DNA from: Opisthorchis felineus
Taxonomy: Eukaryota; Platyhelminthes; Trematoda; Opisthorchiida; Opisthorchiidae
Direction of reading: 5' to 3'
DNA length: 64,000 nucleotides
Assembly (NCBI GenBank): GCA_004794785.1
Contig: SJOL01006491.1
Location: 138,683-202,682, forward strand
A program made the position numbers and the translations under genes. Shown piece after piece: positions 20,951 through 34,504 of this stretch. Below the pieces are notes generated by a model, which searched no databases, was not told the origin of the DNA, and saw only the letters and a list, made by a program, of their open reading frames with translations. Each line of letters begins with the position of its first letter. Within the stretch, counting starts at the first letter, position 1.

Positions 20951-23370
20951 GGAACGATGGGATATGAAAACCTGGCTGGAGCAAGATTGTTATTTGACGA
21001 ATAGGCGTCAGATTTTGTTTGCCGCACGATATCTACCTAGTGCGTTTCTGGGATTTTCAGGATTACTTCGAGCACAACATTATTTGATCGACACTTCTAA
21101 GCGGCTGTTCCATGACAAGAAGAAAGGATGGTTGACAGCAGAGTCATCATGCCGAAATGCTAGCACTGATACCGCGGGTGTACCGCCCATTTACTGTTGT
21201 GAGCGTGGCGTCATTCATCACGCTTTATGCACTAAAATGATCCGGCAATAAGCTTCGAAACCTGAAATCCTTGAAATTTGATGAAAACGTGGATATGGAG
21301 CTCAGCTGGACAGCAAAATGACCGTTAGCCAATACAGTGGAAAAAGCCTTGATGTGTAGACAGCTGTGTGAATAATTAACGGATCCCATCCAAGTGTGTG
21401 TAGTTTATCCTATCTGTGGGGCGAACTTCCGTACGTTGATGAGCTTCCTCGGGTGATGACGAAGTGACCAACTAATGACCGAGCAATTAAGAGGCAATAT
21501 ACCAGCCACCCGCCAATAGACAAAGAAATTTGACGTTTTCTCTCTTTAATAGAAAATTTTTTATTCCCCAGGTCTGCTGTTGCAGTTTCCAGGGGCAATT
21601 TTATAATACAGTTTAAAACCTCCTTTTGTTCATGCTCTCTTATTGTTGTTTGATGCTGTTGGGCGTGAAAATCCTTCGACGTGCAAACTCGTGCAAAAAC
21701 TCATTTCTTACTGTGTAACTATTCCAACTCCAAATAATTTCACTCAACCTTATGCGTTATTTTAATTACTGTGCAGATGCGTCAGATTTACACAGAGAGC
21801 CAAAATAACACTTCCCATACTGTACACTGTTTCTCAGATTATCCCCAAGTCTCCTCAGCCTACCAGCAAACTACTCGTATTTCAGAGGAGAGGATAATTC
21901 ATACCACGAATGTGAGGATTCTTTTCACTTCTTCTTATTGTGTCCAACATGATTCCCCTTTTTGTTGGTTCTGTTTTGCGCCTATACCGCCTTTCATTTC
22001 TTGGCCTGAACTCAAACTGGTCTTTAACCGTATCATCACACGTCTTGTTTAAATCAACATGTGGGTTTCGTTATCTTGTGCCCACCTTGCCTTGAGTCAG
22101 TGTAAACGTTATCATCCCGTTTGAAATCAGCACATCCTAAACCGGTGAATAGAGGCCTGTGTCATTCCACGATTTCAAGTTTGCACACTTTTATCATTTT
22201 ATTACTCTATTCATGGTAGCGCACTTGTTGGTATACCTCCACTTGAACGATTTGACTTTTGGGGTTTAGTCGCGTAACTCGAGGTGGCCCAACTGACTGT
22301 TGGAAGCATATGTAGGGTGAGACTTCCATCTGGCAGATAGGCGCTAGAGAACGCGTTTGACACGTGATCACTTGATGAGAATTCCTTGATTGAAGGATGG
22401 GCGGCGCTGTATCCTGTCGAATCTCCAGGTAGTTAAACTGGTGGCTAGCCGCTTGTAGGCGAACAGTTTGTTCTTCATCTACTAGCCAGATGGGTGCGAG
22501 TCTGACACTGTCCGGAGTTTCTCGAGGTACAAAATGCTGATGATTCCCCAATAAAAGTGATTTTAGAAATCCTTGGAAATGGTCACCCAAGGCAAGCGAA
22601 ACGTCGGATTACAACATCTTATTCCACTACGTTGTGTTTTGACTTAAAAATTTCCATATAAAATGAAACAGCTTTACGTTGATTCGCGGCTGTTCGGCGT
22701 AGACTGGCTTCACTTACGGGACGAAATCTCCACCAAAAATTCACAAATCTCCGCACATTACGAAAAAATGTTTCTGTATTTCCGCAGATGAGACTGTGAT
22801 TGGCTGCATTTGATTGGATGCGTTCACAACCCGAATCTGAGTAACCGCTAGCCGTAGAAATGGTGCTGTGAGTGGAATCATTTATACATTCACCGACTTA
22901 TTTTGTACGGATGCAGTTGTACTCGCAAATTAAAATGAATGTCTTCCCTAATTTCTTGTGTTCACTTTCCAACCAAATTTCGGAAATGCCGTAGCGGAGG
23001 CTATTTCTTTCAAGGGTTGATTACTTAAATGGGTTTCATACCACGTGATGATGTAATTTATCGTAACACATGCTATACAAGAAAAACATTCCCACACTTA
23101 CTATGAGACGTTACTACATGAAGCATGTTCCATGCAAGAAGCGGTAGATAAATCTGAGACGGTACGAGTGTTCAGCTTGAATGAATGAATCTCTAACGCA
23201 TGAATTCGAATGAACTCTTCGGGATTTTGGATTATGTGCCCTGTGTGTGTTTGTGTTAGAATACGCTGACGTCCACCCGCATCCTAATGAAGAGATAAAA
23301 CGTTTACCGTGTATTTTTTGTTTGAAGTTTTCGGTGTGGATAATTTTTCAACCAGTAGGCTGTCGCTGGC
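20951..23370. other. Gene-free stretch of unit B
   Basis: 20,960-21,400 is collinear with 39,570-40,010 in unit C. 21,200-22,500 has a second, displaced relative at 36,440-37,740. Both B and displaced C copies contain a similar short frame beginning MRQIYTE (21,777 and 37,049), but the frames diverge after about 30 residues and neither is recognisable. 22,600-23,300 shows nothing. Confidence 0.6.
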
Positions 23371-24048
23371 TCACGAGAGGGACTCATCCCTCGGCGCAAC
23401 TTCGTGCACAAACTTGATATGCCTCTTCAGAGCGAATGAACACCTGAGCGATTTCCAGCAATGTGCGCAGGTGAAACGGCCCAACTTTCTATGCACAGTT
23501 CTGACATGTCTATATAGGCTTTTCATTTGCGTGAACGTTTTACCACATTCCTCACAAACTGAAAACCCTTTTCCCTTGTGAATTAATTGTTGATGCTGCT
23601 GTAGACAGCTCCAAGTTTTAAACAACTTGTTACATTCAGGACATGGATTGCCTGCTTCATATGATTGCTGCGCTTGTTTGCTCGACGCTTTGTTGGGCCC
23701 AGTAAATTCATTGGGATGTTTTTCTTTCATGTGTCTACGAAGATGCTCCGTGTATTTGTAAGCGTTTGAACACAGACTGCATTTGGAATCATGAGAAGTG
23801 TTGTGAGATATCTGATGACATCAATTTTCCTTTGCATTGAAATGTTTTTCCACATACCGGACATCGACAAACATTATTCCGGTCACCATGTTCTGTTGGT
23901 TTTGGTGTGTGCTCCGAACTGACCGACTGTTCTAACGAAATTTCGCAGTTTTCATAGGAAAGTGATGTGGAATTTGAAGCTCGTACAAAATCAATTGCCA
24001 CAGTTTCACCACGATTTCCTTCTTCCAATCCGACTCCATGTGAACCAG
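23371..24048 (-). pseudogene. C2H2 zinc-finger gene, unit B copy, frameshifted
   Basis: C2H2 zinc fingers bind DNA (or RNA), usually in transcription regulators. From an acceptor-like CAG at 24,049 the frame reads an acidic leader, ENCEISLEQSV, then finger 1 (CPVCGKTFQCKGK). A small deletion relative to the unit C copy breaks the frame there. In the restored reading, finger 2 (CSLCSNAYKYTEHLRRH) leads through a serine/glutamine linker to finger 3 (CPECNKLFKTWSCLQQHQ), finger 4 (CEECGKTFTQMKSLYRH) and finger 5 (CAHCWKSLRCSFALKRH), then a stop at 23,371. Cysteine and histidine ligands of fingers 2-5 are intact. The upstream exon and promoter were not found. An open frame of 119 codons covers fingers 3-5. 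Confidence 0.8.
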
Positions 24049-25944
24049 CTGAGGTGCAAGTTATTTAAGATATTTGGTTATTCGGATGAAAGTCATCCCC
24101 ATATAAATGTGGCATAGGGTGTATTGGATAGTTTGGGATCTCTTCTGCATTCGTTAATTTTTTCAAAAAAATGTGTACCCGAAATTGTTCAAAGTAGCAT
24201 ATGATGGCTGGACGCAACGATGTATCAAAAACACATTTCTTTTGAAACGAAAATGAATAAACTGACGTTCCGTAATTAGGTTCTACTTATACAGTCCTGC
24301 CTAACAAATGCAGCGACCTGTGACCACGATGATATTGGGTGGCAAGCTACCGTCCAAATTGCCAAAGCTTCGCCTTAAGCTTCCAGGTGTTCTTGATAGG
24401 CCTGATGCATTTGACAAGGCTCAAAAATTACTCTTTTCAGAGAGAAAAAATGGAAAACAGGACAGCCTCTACACATGTTATTGCTTTCAAGTGTCTGGCC
24501 AATTCCTCTACATCGTTCATGACAATGCAGTGGCCTTCAGAAATAACGTAATTCAAACAGGCATTCATGGCCTGAGTCTTTGATCTCTTCAGAAAACTTC
24601 GGAAGTCTAACAGAGAATTCATTGATAGATACAGGCACAGTCAAGCTACCTGATTTTCTCCATAGAATAACTCCATTCCATTGCTCTGACACACTGATTG
24701 ACGTTCAGTCTTGTTTGGATGGAGGATCATAGTAGTGTTCTAGTGGTAATGAATTCAGTGCAATTTCACTATTTACCCGTATGTCCTTTTATATGCATTG
24801 TTATACAGTCAGCGTAGTCGACCCAATCGCATATAATGAGCTGTATAGCCTACCTTACGATGCAATCAGCCTGGCACAAGACTTTCTGGCCATCATCAGG
24901 CCGAAGACGAATATCTTCTATCACTAACCGTGTATTCGAACAAAGCAACCAATCAAAACTTCATTGTTAACTCAATACGAAGCAGAACGATAACCACGAT
25001 TTTAGCACCGTGTAATGACTCACCCAGTGGCGCGTACTGTACAAACAGAGTATCCAGTTCAGACCCTAAAATAGGAATAATAGCACGATGAAGCTTTTGT
25101 GTGCGGTTAGATGGGTTATAACGTAATAGGTATGCAATCAGACGAATTAAACACCCTTTAAACTGTGACATTATTAAATTAGACAACCTAGGTTGGTAAG
25201 GTTGAGAATGCGGAAATAAGGGTGACACAAAATACATTGGGCATTCTATTACCAGGAAAATACATGACTGCCATTATGAATGCCAATACTACTTCGTTTA
25301 TTACGGTTGCTCAAATGGCATAATGTGCACATTGACCACGATTGGACATGCTGGCCTACGTATTACCACTCTAAAGTACAAGAGACTGGTGACAAATCAA
25401 ACGCAGTGAAGCAGGTTATGATCCTTTGCGTAGCCCAGATATACTCCGATCAATTCAACCGAAGATCCCGTGGGCGTCACTCGACAGACTGGACGTTTGA
25501 TATTTGATCCTTCACTTCGTAACAGGTAAAAGGGTCCATTGGAGCAATTTATCCGGGATATAATCTGCCAGCGTCATCTAACTCAAAATCACGTATAACA
25601 GAACAAGGTAAAAAAAACTTACCAAACACCCCTCAAATTAACTTCCCCGTCCACTTCGTCTTACCCGCGCAAAATTTGCCGGATACGTTCGAGTTAATGT
25701 GAAAAATGCCTAGCAATCTCAGCGCACATCTGCTAACCACAAATCTGCGAACACCAATGAATATAAAAAGAAAAGTTCCGGAGAGTTGAACATAAAGGAA
25801 CAGGAAATACCGGAGTCCATTTGTCAGGTGGTTCAAGTGTTTAACCACCTAGTAGTTCCCTCAGGGGGGCATGGTAGCTTGGCACCGAAAGGAAGCTCTT
25901 TTTTTCATTTCAATAGATGGTGTCTTCAGATGCGTGCTTGCCCC

Positions 25945-26165
25945 TCTATGGATTCATCAGGTAGGTGTAATCCGCGAGTTCCAAACCGCATCTTGTTCTA
26001 CTTGAACATGATCTACATGAACAAAATTCAGTTGCAAATTAAATTGTTGTTACTCGGAGGCTCAGTTGGATCTTCCGCCTGATACATGCGTCAGCTGAAT
26101 GTGCTGCACACGGACTTCCCATTTTTCGTTTGATACGATGTTCGAGACGTGGAAGTACGTTGTCT
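25945..26165 (+). repeat. DR1 dispersed repeat copy
   Basis: Contains the family head CATCAGGTAGG, the TTGTTCTACTTGAACA word and the tail CAGCTGAATGTGCTGCA followed by GATACGATGTTCGAGA, in the order seen in the other copies. Confidence 0.65.
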
Positions 26166-27954
26166 CAACGGGGAACGTAGCGTAAACGTGAGATTCTGCC
26201 GGGATTAGCTTAGGTCTCCAGTGGGCCCCAGTTAAATTTGCAAATAACGCTATGATCATTTCGAATTTAGTTAACACTTACAGATTTGAGGTAGATGAAC
26301 ACATTTATTTTTGGATGTTTACTACTAAGCGTGCAAACACAAAGGGATTCAAATATTTACTGTTTACTGATTTCTGAAGGTAGGATGACTCCACTAGAAC
26401 TCACGGTGATTGGGTGCCACTGCCAAATGTTGGAGACACAACAGTGAAAGTGAAAACACTCTCCAATCAAAGGGCATCTTTCCTAAGTAAGTTTGATCCA
26501 TCTGGCTATTTTGTACCATTCGGAGTATTTTAATATGTCTTCCTAAAGTGTATGTTACTCCTAGCAGCAAACGCTGGTAAATTCGCAGCATTTTGTCGTT
26601 TTTGTCGTGAAAACCCCTTAGTAGGAGAAGCTGCCGCTAATAAGAGAAGCGATCACATGCTTTGCTTCATTCACGGTGATTGGTCGTCTTTTATTCGTAT
26701 AGTTTATTCTACTCAAGAGAGTCTGTGTAGAGCACGGTGTTAGCAGATTCCCCAAACCCTATCGGTGCTAGAGTGAGCGTGGAAGAACCGAACACGTGAC
26801 TACCTTGTCCACTCCGGTTATACACGTAAACTTTGCTCGAAGTCGACTGAGATTGAAAGCACTGAGATTGGTAAAAATGAGGATGTCCTAGTGTCCTGCC
26901 TACGCCAAAAAGGACTTCTAGAACACTGATGAAAACCAAAGCTGATCCCGTGTTTTAGACCGGATATGTAGGCCGAGTGAATAAGATGTGAGCTGTTGCG
27001 TCAGCATCAAGTTGGTGCTGAACAAACCTAGAAGAGTCTGATCCACAAGGAATTCCAGTCAAACGAGTTTCGTTGGCACTGAAGGAGAAAAAATGATGAG
27101 GTGGGAATAAGTTCAAGACCTGTGATGTAATGTCCAGTGTATTTCGCTCGCAATTGTATCCGGTATTTTAAACAGATAACTTCGACCAAAAAGACGTGAG
27201 ACAAAGTAATTTTTCGGTGTCCATCTGTCAACTGGTATACACAATGTGATTTTATCCCCAAAATGTTTGGGAACATAAGGTACCTGTAAGTCCGGTCAAG
27301 AACACCTAATTCTGCTGCGCCCTACGTTGGTCTTAATGCGAAGATACGTTGCGTTCCTACAGTAATCACATAATTCGTTTTCAAATTGACATCTGCTTGG
27401 ATCGATTCCTTGGGTGCTGCCTCACACGCGCTGTATTTATATCCTATTTCATGATGCAATCCTCTAAAAGGTGGAGGACGTATTTTGTTTTCCAGACCCC
27501 CTACAAATAATTCCTTGTCATGGTTGAAACATTACTTAGCGCAGAGTTTCCCTGTAATACACGGCCTGTTTAAAAGCCCCCACTTTTAGTCGTGTCTATA
27601 TCGCCAGGTCTACATTGAATCTTGCCTGAAATACCTCGCAGAACCTTCGGCTGTGATCTTGACTTTATTTGGATTGCTCAAGCACACCGACGGAACTGTT
27701 ACTCCATTTTGTTGATTCTTGCATGCAGGACGTATGCTTACTGTCAGAAACGAGAATATCTACTTGGAACTTGTGATACATCAAACGATCTTTTATCTTC
27801 GAACTCATTGAATTATATTGTGTATCCGAATTAACCAATTGAATATTTCGGAGTTTACTCCTTCAATTTTCCGATTGGCTGAAACCAATTTAGTGATACT
27901 CTCTACGCTGGTTATGAATACACATGAAAATTTTCCCACGGCCCGTTTCACCCT

Positions 27955-28195
27955 TCTTCTCACTCATCAGGTAGGCGCAGTCCCTGAGGTGTCATGAACG
28001 TTGTACTGCACTAGAGCATTAAGGTGTACACATTTGGCAAACTACACTCATTTGCAACTCAAATCGGTGCTAACGGACGACCCATGTGAATCCTAAATAA
28101 ATTCCTTTTTCGTTATACTCTTCAAATGCGTGGGCTACAAACTTGCCCCACATTTCAGTTGGCGCGACATTCGAGATAACGCAGTAAATTCTCCC
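27955..28195 (+). repeat. DR1 dispersed repeat copy at the end of unit B
   Basis: Begins CTCATCAGGTAGGCGCAG, continues with CTCATTTGCAACTCAAATCG and ends CATTTCAGTTGG followed by GACATTCGAGATAACGCAG. The orthologous copy in unit C is 43,075-43,275. Both lie at the distal end of their unit. Confidence 0.75.
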
Positions 28196-28230
28196 GACGT
28201 AACCGACGTAACTACATGAAAGACTGACGA

Positions 28231-28614
28231 ACTCCTCTGTTGCTTAGGCAGAATCGCCTCATTGACTAGCTCTAGCTTACGGGCGGTTCCCCTACAGACA
28301 TACCACTGTCAGTCAGTCCAGACGTGCAACGACGACATCGATTCTCAACCATTTGAAGACACTCTAGGTCTTCATATCAGTGATGCCAAGCTTTCGAGCA
28401 GACAGGTTTTATGCAGGTGTCAAGATAAAGAACCCTATCTTCAAATCAAAGGTACTAATTCTGAAGTTTTGAGGAAGTATTCGAGAGAGAGAAACCCCGA
28501 AATAGACGTTGCAAAGCGCACGCCCGAAATTTGTCTATTTTGATAGTTTATTTTATTTGAAATAGTTTGTGCGGGCCCGTTGTCGTCAGTTAATTGAGCA
28601 ATATCATCTGCACA
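28231..28614. other. Junction between units B and C
   Basis: This short stretch did not align by eye with either unit's interior. It includes a 93-codon plus-strand frame (28,262-28,543) with no recognisable motif. It should contain the tandem breakpoint. Confidence 0.5.
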
Positions 28615-29108
28615 ATCCCAATTTAATAATAGCAGGCACGAAAAGTGTTCAAAACCTCAGGGATCTTTGTTTGAGTCTCACAGCAACTGTGTACTAGGGG
28701 TTGGTACAAACTGAGCTTTCGGAAATCGGAATATCTGGACGTCGAATCGAGCTGCACCGGTGACATCCAGGGTACAGATCGAATATCGATTGCAGAGAAT
28801 GACGAGTTTAATTGTTCCATACGTGGACTGTCGAATATTTTGAGGTCGCATGGATCCCATGAGCATTGACAAACTTTGTGTAGTTAACTGAATTGGATCT
28901 TGATTTCCTGTTGTTTTTCTGAACTGCTAGATATCACGTCATACGTGCACGTACAGACTTGGTCGTCGCTAGCTTCATATGTGTCGCACAAATTTCCACA
29001 AACCACTTGGGATCTGACAGATATATTCCCTATTGAAAACATGTCATCATCACCAATAGCCTAACATCAGTGTTATTCCTTGACGTTTCACTGCCGAACA
29101 ACCATGAT

Positions 29109-30490
29109 TTATTCGAAAGCTTTATTGTGAGGAAAAGAATAGAGGTGGACCAAGAAGAGACTGAGTGCTGGCTCAATACAATCATTGCGAGGTGCATACA
29201 AATCCAGACGGTCATCGAGGTAACCTGGATAAAAAATTACAACAAGAATGCCATTTACATCAGTCAGCAGCCGTATTTCGCAGCTTCTCCAATCACGCAC
29301 GCTGAGATCTCGCTGTGTCCTCCATGGAAGCCGGGTTGCACTGAGAGTACCCAGACGTATCGTAATATATTTCATACTATTCTGCCAGGTGAAAAGTTTG
29401 CCACCACTATGATTCAGGCAACCTGAATTGGGAACGGAGAAAGCACTTTTTTGGCACCCGCAATACATGGCCTAATCGTCGCAGCCTCGTGCATTGGACA
29501 CATTTTTTGATGGAGAGAACCATGTTACCTGAATACTCACGATCAACAAGACTTTCGTCTGCAGCTACTTGAAACCAGGGTTTTGAAAACCTTCCAGCGT
29601 TCACCTCATTATCTCATTCATCAAGATGTATATATACAATTACATGTTAAACATAATAACTTGCGCAAAGCATCCATTTGTAAACTCCATTTTACGACTT
29701 GTTTTCTGCAGTTAACACATGTGTCACTGTGCTCTGAAAGTGCAGCGTCTCCCACTAGGCACAGTGAGAATCATTCACCCATCATCCGGGAAAGCGAGCA
29801 CCATTAACGGCAACCAGACCTTTCGTAATCTCTTTCGTACCCCTCTGCCATGTCAAAGTTGGGCCACCTATCTGCTTCCGCTAGTCTGAATTGAGCAGGG
29901 ACAACTGCACTCTGTCAAACTGATTCGGCATGTGCAATACATTGCCCAACAATTGCAACTTGTGGCACTAGGCACATTCTTTGGTTGAAGTCATACTTGA
30001 ACTACCGAACACTTGTTTCCCAGTTGTCTCTGTATGCATTCGTCGACACCAACTAGTACTAGTTATGGTTCTGAGACAACGGTTGTCGAAGATCTGCAGA
30101 TGTCTCAGTTCTCCTGTCCGGAGGGGCCATGTCTCACAGCCCTGCAGCAAAGCAACCTATACTGTAGCTTGTTACACACATCCCTTGGGATTCAGTGATA
30201 TGCTGCTTTGACGCCATACGCGTCTCAAATAATCAAATTTCGACGAGCCCTAGAGATCTGCGTACTGACGTCATCCGGCACACTACAGTCGGAACTGATA
30301 CGACTCCCAAGCTACGTGAAACGCCCCACAACTTCGAGTGCCCCTCCCTGGATTGTCAGTTGTATTTTCAGTGACTGCATGTCCAGCAGCGTAAACTCGT
30401 GGACGTTTTACTTCGGTCAGTTCATTCGAAAACAGCTGCATCTTCTCCTCTTGGAAGACAAGAACGATGTCATCTGCCTACTCTGAATTG
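29109..30490 (-). pseudogene. Non-LTR reverse transcriptase remnant (unit C), rearranged
   Basis: The most complete of the three related copies. On the minus strand from 30,484 it reads E-stop-ADDIVLVF, so the tyrosine codon of the YADD catalytic box has become TAG. It continues with GRGTRSCGAF-type sequence in a shifted frame, then GCETWPLRTGELRHLQIFDN, RCLRTI and a VFGSSSMTSTKEC segment near 29,970. About 400 bases of duplicated upstream sequence interrupt it (29,560-29,960). Then CVQCTRLRRLGHVLRVPKK and a DLSVRDWRSCE tail follow. The many stops and shifts make it inactive. Confidence 0.78.
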
Positions 30491-32424
30491 ACAAGGTTTT
30501 CAGTCAGCAGCTATCTGAACACCAGGGTCTTGAAGACTTTCTAGCGTTCGTCTTAGTACCTCGTCGATAACCAGATATGTTTACCAGTGCATTTACACAT
30601 AACGCCTTGAGAAAAGCATTCACTTCGCTTTGCGACTTTGTTTCCACGGTTAACACGTGTGTCCCTCTACCCTGATCTCTTGGGCACGTTGAGACTCATT
30701 TGCATCCAGCCACGAAAAATAAGGCAAAGAGGATCTTCAACGCGGACTGGTCCACTTATTCTAGTCCATTTGACTTCGTTTTAAGCCCTATAGCCTTCAT
30801 TGTCATTATCCTGTTCCTTGAACAAAAACGACTGTGGAACATTTGAACTTAGCCCCTAACCTCAAAAGCTTGATATTCCCGAACAAATTGCCGTGGGTCT
30901 TTGAGGATAGGGGTTAACTACTTCAAAAACAAACAAATAAAATGTGATCATCTAGAAATTATCCATTAGGTTACTTACAGGTTCACAGTTGTGGATGGGT
31001 TTGTTGAACTTCGCGCTTTGCCAAAATGTCAAATCCTTCAAATGGTGTAAAGTCACAAAATGCGTGCTGTTTTCTACGGGTTACCTTGCTGTGTAAGCAT
31101 TATAGTCAATGCATCGAAACCGGATTCTATTGATAGCTTGATGAAAGTGCTCACAAAAGTAACGGCATTTTGGTCCATGGGTCCGTCTGCCAAAAAAGTT
31201 GCAAATATGTGCCTCAACCGAAATGGATTTGAATGGTTTCACCTTCGACTGGTTCAAGTAAGCCTTTTCCATAAGCAAAAGTGGTAAAAGTCGTCTTCCG
31301 CTGTTTTGTTACAGATAATTTACAAATCGGAATTCGTACAACGGTCCCCATCTGCCGATTTGACGTTTTCCACCGGAACGCCTGGAAGTAATATGACGAC
31401 ACGGATGGCTTGAAAACTCTGTTTTATTGGGAAACATCTGTTTCTGGAAAAGTACGGTTAGAGATATTTATGCTTGAACGACTAGGTGTGACCCTAAGAA
31501 TACAGACATTTCGCGTGATTCCAAATGAAGACAGGAGTATGTGGCGTGAGCAACAGGTGCCAGAAAATAACTCGAGTATACTCCACACAAAGAGTGAAGG
31601 CTAACTGATATCGGCGCATGACCAGCTTGGAACGAGGCTGACACATTCGAGATCAGTGCTGGCTATAAAATAGGCTATTGTGATGTTCGAAAGTTTCACA
31701 CGAAAGTATAATTCTCGCCAAATTGTGAGTTCACACAGGGATTTGAGACAATAGCTGGGAAGATCAAAGCATTGTTAGATGATGCATATTTCCCCCATCT
31801 CAGCCATGACACGCTTCGTCTCTTCTGTACACGTCGAAAACTTTTCACATTGTAACGCGAAAATCACGTAGCAAATAATCGTGTTTCGTCTCGCTCGTTA
31901 TTCTAAAATAAAAATCGTTCCAGCCTATTGCGCCGGCGCTCGAAATGCCATCCGTATACCATCTGTGATATTGAGATGATAAGTGGCAACTTAGTGCTAG
32001 AATTAGGGGCATGCATCAGTTCATCAGTTCTATACATGGGGTGGAATACTCCCTTGCTGATGCTGGGTATGTTACAGGGGAGATACCCATAAGTTACCCT
32101 AAAGAATTAGGTGTATTGCAGATATAACTGGGCATACGGCTTCAAGGCAACCGTATTAACGGGGTGCTTAAAACGAAAAGGAAAGTGAGCCTGCCACCAT
32201 TTTGGTCAGAAGATTTTGTCTGCTGCAAAAAATACAATACAACGTTGCTCAGTCCTACTAGAAGCACACAACACCAAGAACATAGAAAATAACAATCTTG
32301 GGATGACATATTGCACATAACCATGTGAACATTCCGCCACACTGATGACCGCATTACAGAGATACCACTCAATATTGGGTTAGTGGAAATGCTCCGGCAG
32401 CCGTCCACCGATTCCACCTTCCTT

Positions 32425-32550
32425 TGGGCGCATCAAGTGGGTGCAGACCCGAATATCCATCTGTTTCCCTATGTTCGATCTGAACACCAATCTCAATGTA
32501 GTCCGGTTTGTGCACTTGTTCGTAACTCAACTTGATGTTAGGGAAGACTC
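32425..32550 (+). repeat. Possible DR1 fragment
   Basis: Contains CATCAAGTGGGTGCAGA, GTTCGATCTGAACACCAAT and a TGCACTTGTTCGTAACTCAA word in DR1 order, but it is quite diverged. Confidence 0.45.
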
Positions 32551-34504
32551 ATATGATTACTTCTGACTGACGCAAAAGAGGACGAAGATTCCTCAAATAG
32601 ATTTCAAAAGGGTTGGGGTTCGGATTTTGAGGAGAAAGCTATAGGAAAAAAGTGATGACTCAGCGGCCAGAAGGTAACTAGCACAGCAAGTAGAAAATAA
32701 GTGTGATGAAATAGAGGAACTAGAGTTAAATAATAACAGAAAGGGCATTTCAGTTTTATGTATGAAATACAGTAATCAAAAGGTTGGGGTGTTACCATTT
32801 TCTATGCCTATGTTTCCAGGAGGACGGTTAATATACCTTTGTGGTCGTATTCTAATTATGCAGACACAACCGCCAAAAACCTAACCGCGAATGTTCTAGA
32901 TACAACAGATGAGATTCAAAAGCAGCTTAGCACAAGATATGCTGCTGGATTTGTTGTACCCGGTACGAGCGATGAGAAATTAACAGGATAAATTTCTCAC
33001 AGTTTCTTATGCTTAAGAAGCCGTAATGAGTCCCTAGATGCCATTACTTCCTAACGCCCGTCCGAGAGCTACCGCTCCTCTAAATTTTGGAGGCGTCCTA
33101 GGATGTTAGACGACTCTTCTAGACAATTTCCCACAGTAAAGTTTTTGTGTGCTAAATGGCTTGATAAACGCTCAGGTTTGTTACCGCCAACTGAGTTATG
33201 CCGGCCATGTTCTTACGTTGTCAGACGGTAAGGAAAAGCAAGGCATAGTGCCTAAGATGAAAATTACGGATACGTTAACTTACCAAAAATTAATCTGCCC
33301 AACCATTTCAAACCAAATTTTGAATGGCAGAAATACTCGAATACCCACCGAAGAATAGTAGGGCCACAAAAGCTCCGTTTGAGCTAGTCAGTGAATATAT
33401 CTGGTCTGGTTTCGCAATATAATCATGAAGAATCAAATCACAGTTCGCCTGTCACTTCATAGCTTTTTTATATATTCAACTGAAGTTCCGCCTGGGTTGG
33501 TTTTCAGTCTTTCTGACTACTTACGAGTTCTTTGGTTATTACATGGATTTATCAAGGGGCGTTCATAACTTCATTAGCTGCATAAGATAGTCGACCTACT
33601 CGTGGCACAGTACTAACAACCGATTGGACATTGGTCCAGTCTCTCCAAGCCCACCTCATGTTTCTCAATAAAAAAGAAATTGCTCGTGCGTTTAAGTTTC
33701 TTGGGATCCGGCCACACGCAAGAAGTATCTCACGCATATTTATTGTCTGGAGGGGATTGTGTATTAAAGGTTTTAATCGAGAAAGAGATACTGTAGCCTA
33801 TGCTATGGGAAACCTCGAGACGATAATACGGCCACCTGTCTGTAATTATCAGGCATGGCTAAACCCATATGGGAGGAAAAATCTTAAATTGTTGAAGAGA
33901 AGATCCGAGAGAATGAATACTTCCGACACAACAGAATAAGACTGCATCACCACTCACGGCTAAGAACAAGTTTTGATACAGTCCGGATCATGATAGCTGG
34001 GTAGGTTATGCTGATCCACCACTCAAATTCTTGTCGTGTATTTCCAGTCCTATGGTGCTGTCGCTTAGACTCATGACAACTACCCTCTATACTCTATACA
34101 CCCGCGGCGTTGTAGCCATGATTACTTTGTGACGCATGCCGATGAATTTGCAGGAGCGTTGTGTGCAGATGCGTGAAGCCATTGGATCCAGTTGCCTACA
34201 TATTTCATCTGGCCAGCACAATCATCTGCCGCAGCAGCACCACAAGCGTCAATTTGATCTCATGTCACCTTTTTCCCCACTGTTCGAGCGAGTACTGACG
34301 TTTCATTGATGTTTTAAGCTCTTTGATCCCGCTTGACCACCTGGTGGCCAGTGACAGTTCACGAGATCAATAAAGGAACATGACAACAAATAAAGAAATT
34401 CTCATGTTCAAAGATAAATCACTGCCAAACTAGATCGGTAAGACACGACAGCAGTCCGGTTTGTGTTGGGCTTGGAGGTTGCCAAGGTATGAAATACGTC
34501 AGCA

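Larger units (their letters stand above)
12480..28230 (+). repeat. Unit B of an old direct segmental duplication
   Basis: About 15.7 kb that is mostly collinear with 28,615-43,290 (unit C). Anchors include 12,480 with 28,620, 13,290 with about 30,050, 15,460 with 33,070, 16,270 with 33,590, 20,350 with 39,310, 21,060 with 39,660, 23,300 with 40,070, 24,960 with 41,700 and 27,950 with 43,060. Identity is roughly 65-75 percent by eye with many indels. Unit B contains a Gypsy insertion at 18,388-20,167 that C lacks. Confidence 0.85.
24049..28230. other. Gene-free remainder of unit B
   Basis: Collinear with about 40,800-43,290 of unit C, which is shorter here, with words such as GTGGCGCGTACT shared near 25,030 and 41,765. 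Reading frames are under 100 codons, occur on both strands and are not preserved between B and C. It contains two DR1 copies. No recognisable gene. Confidence 0.6.
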
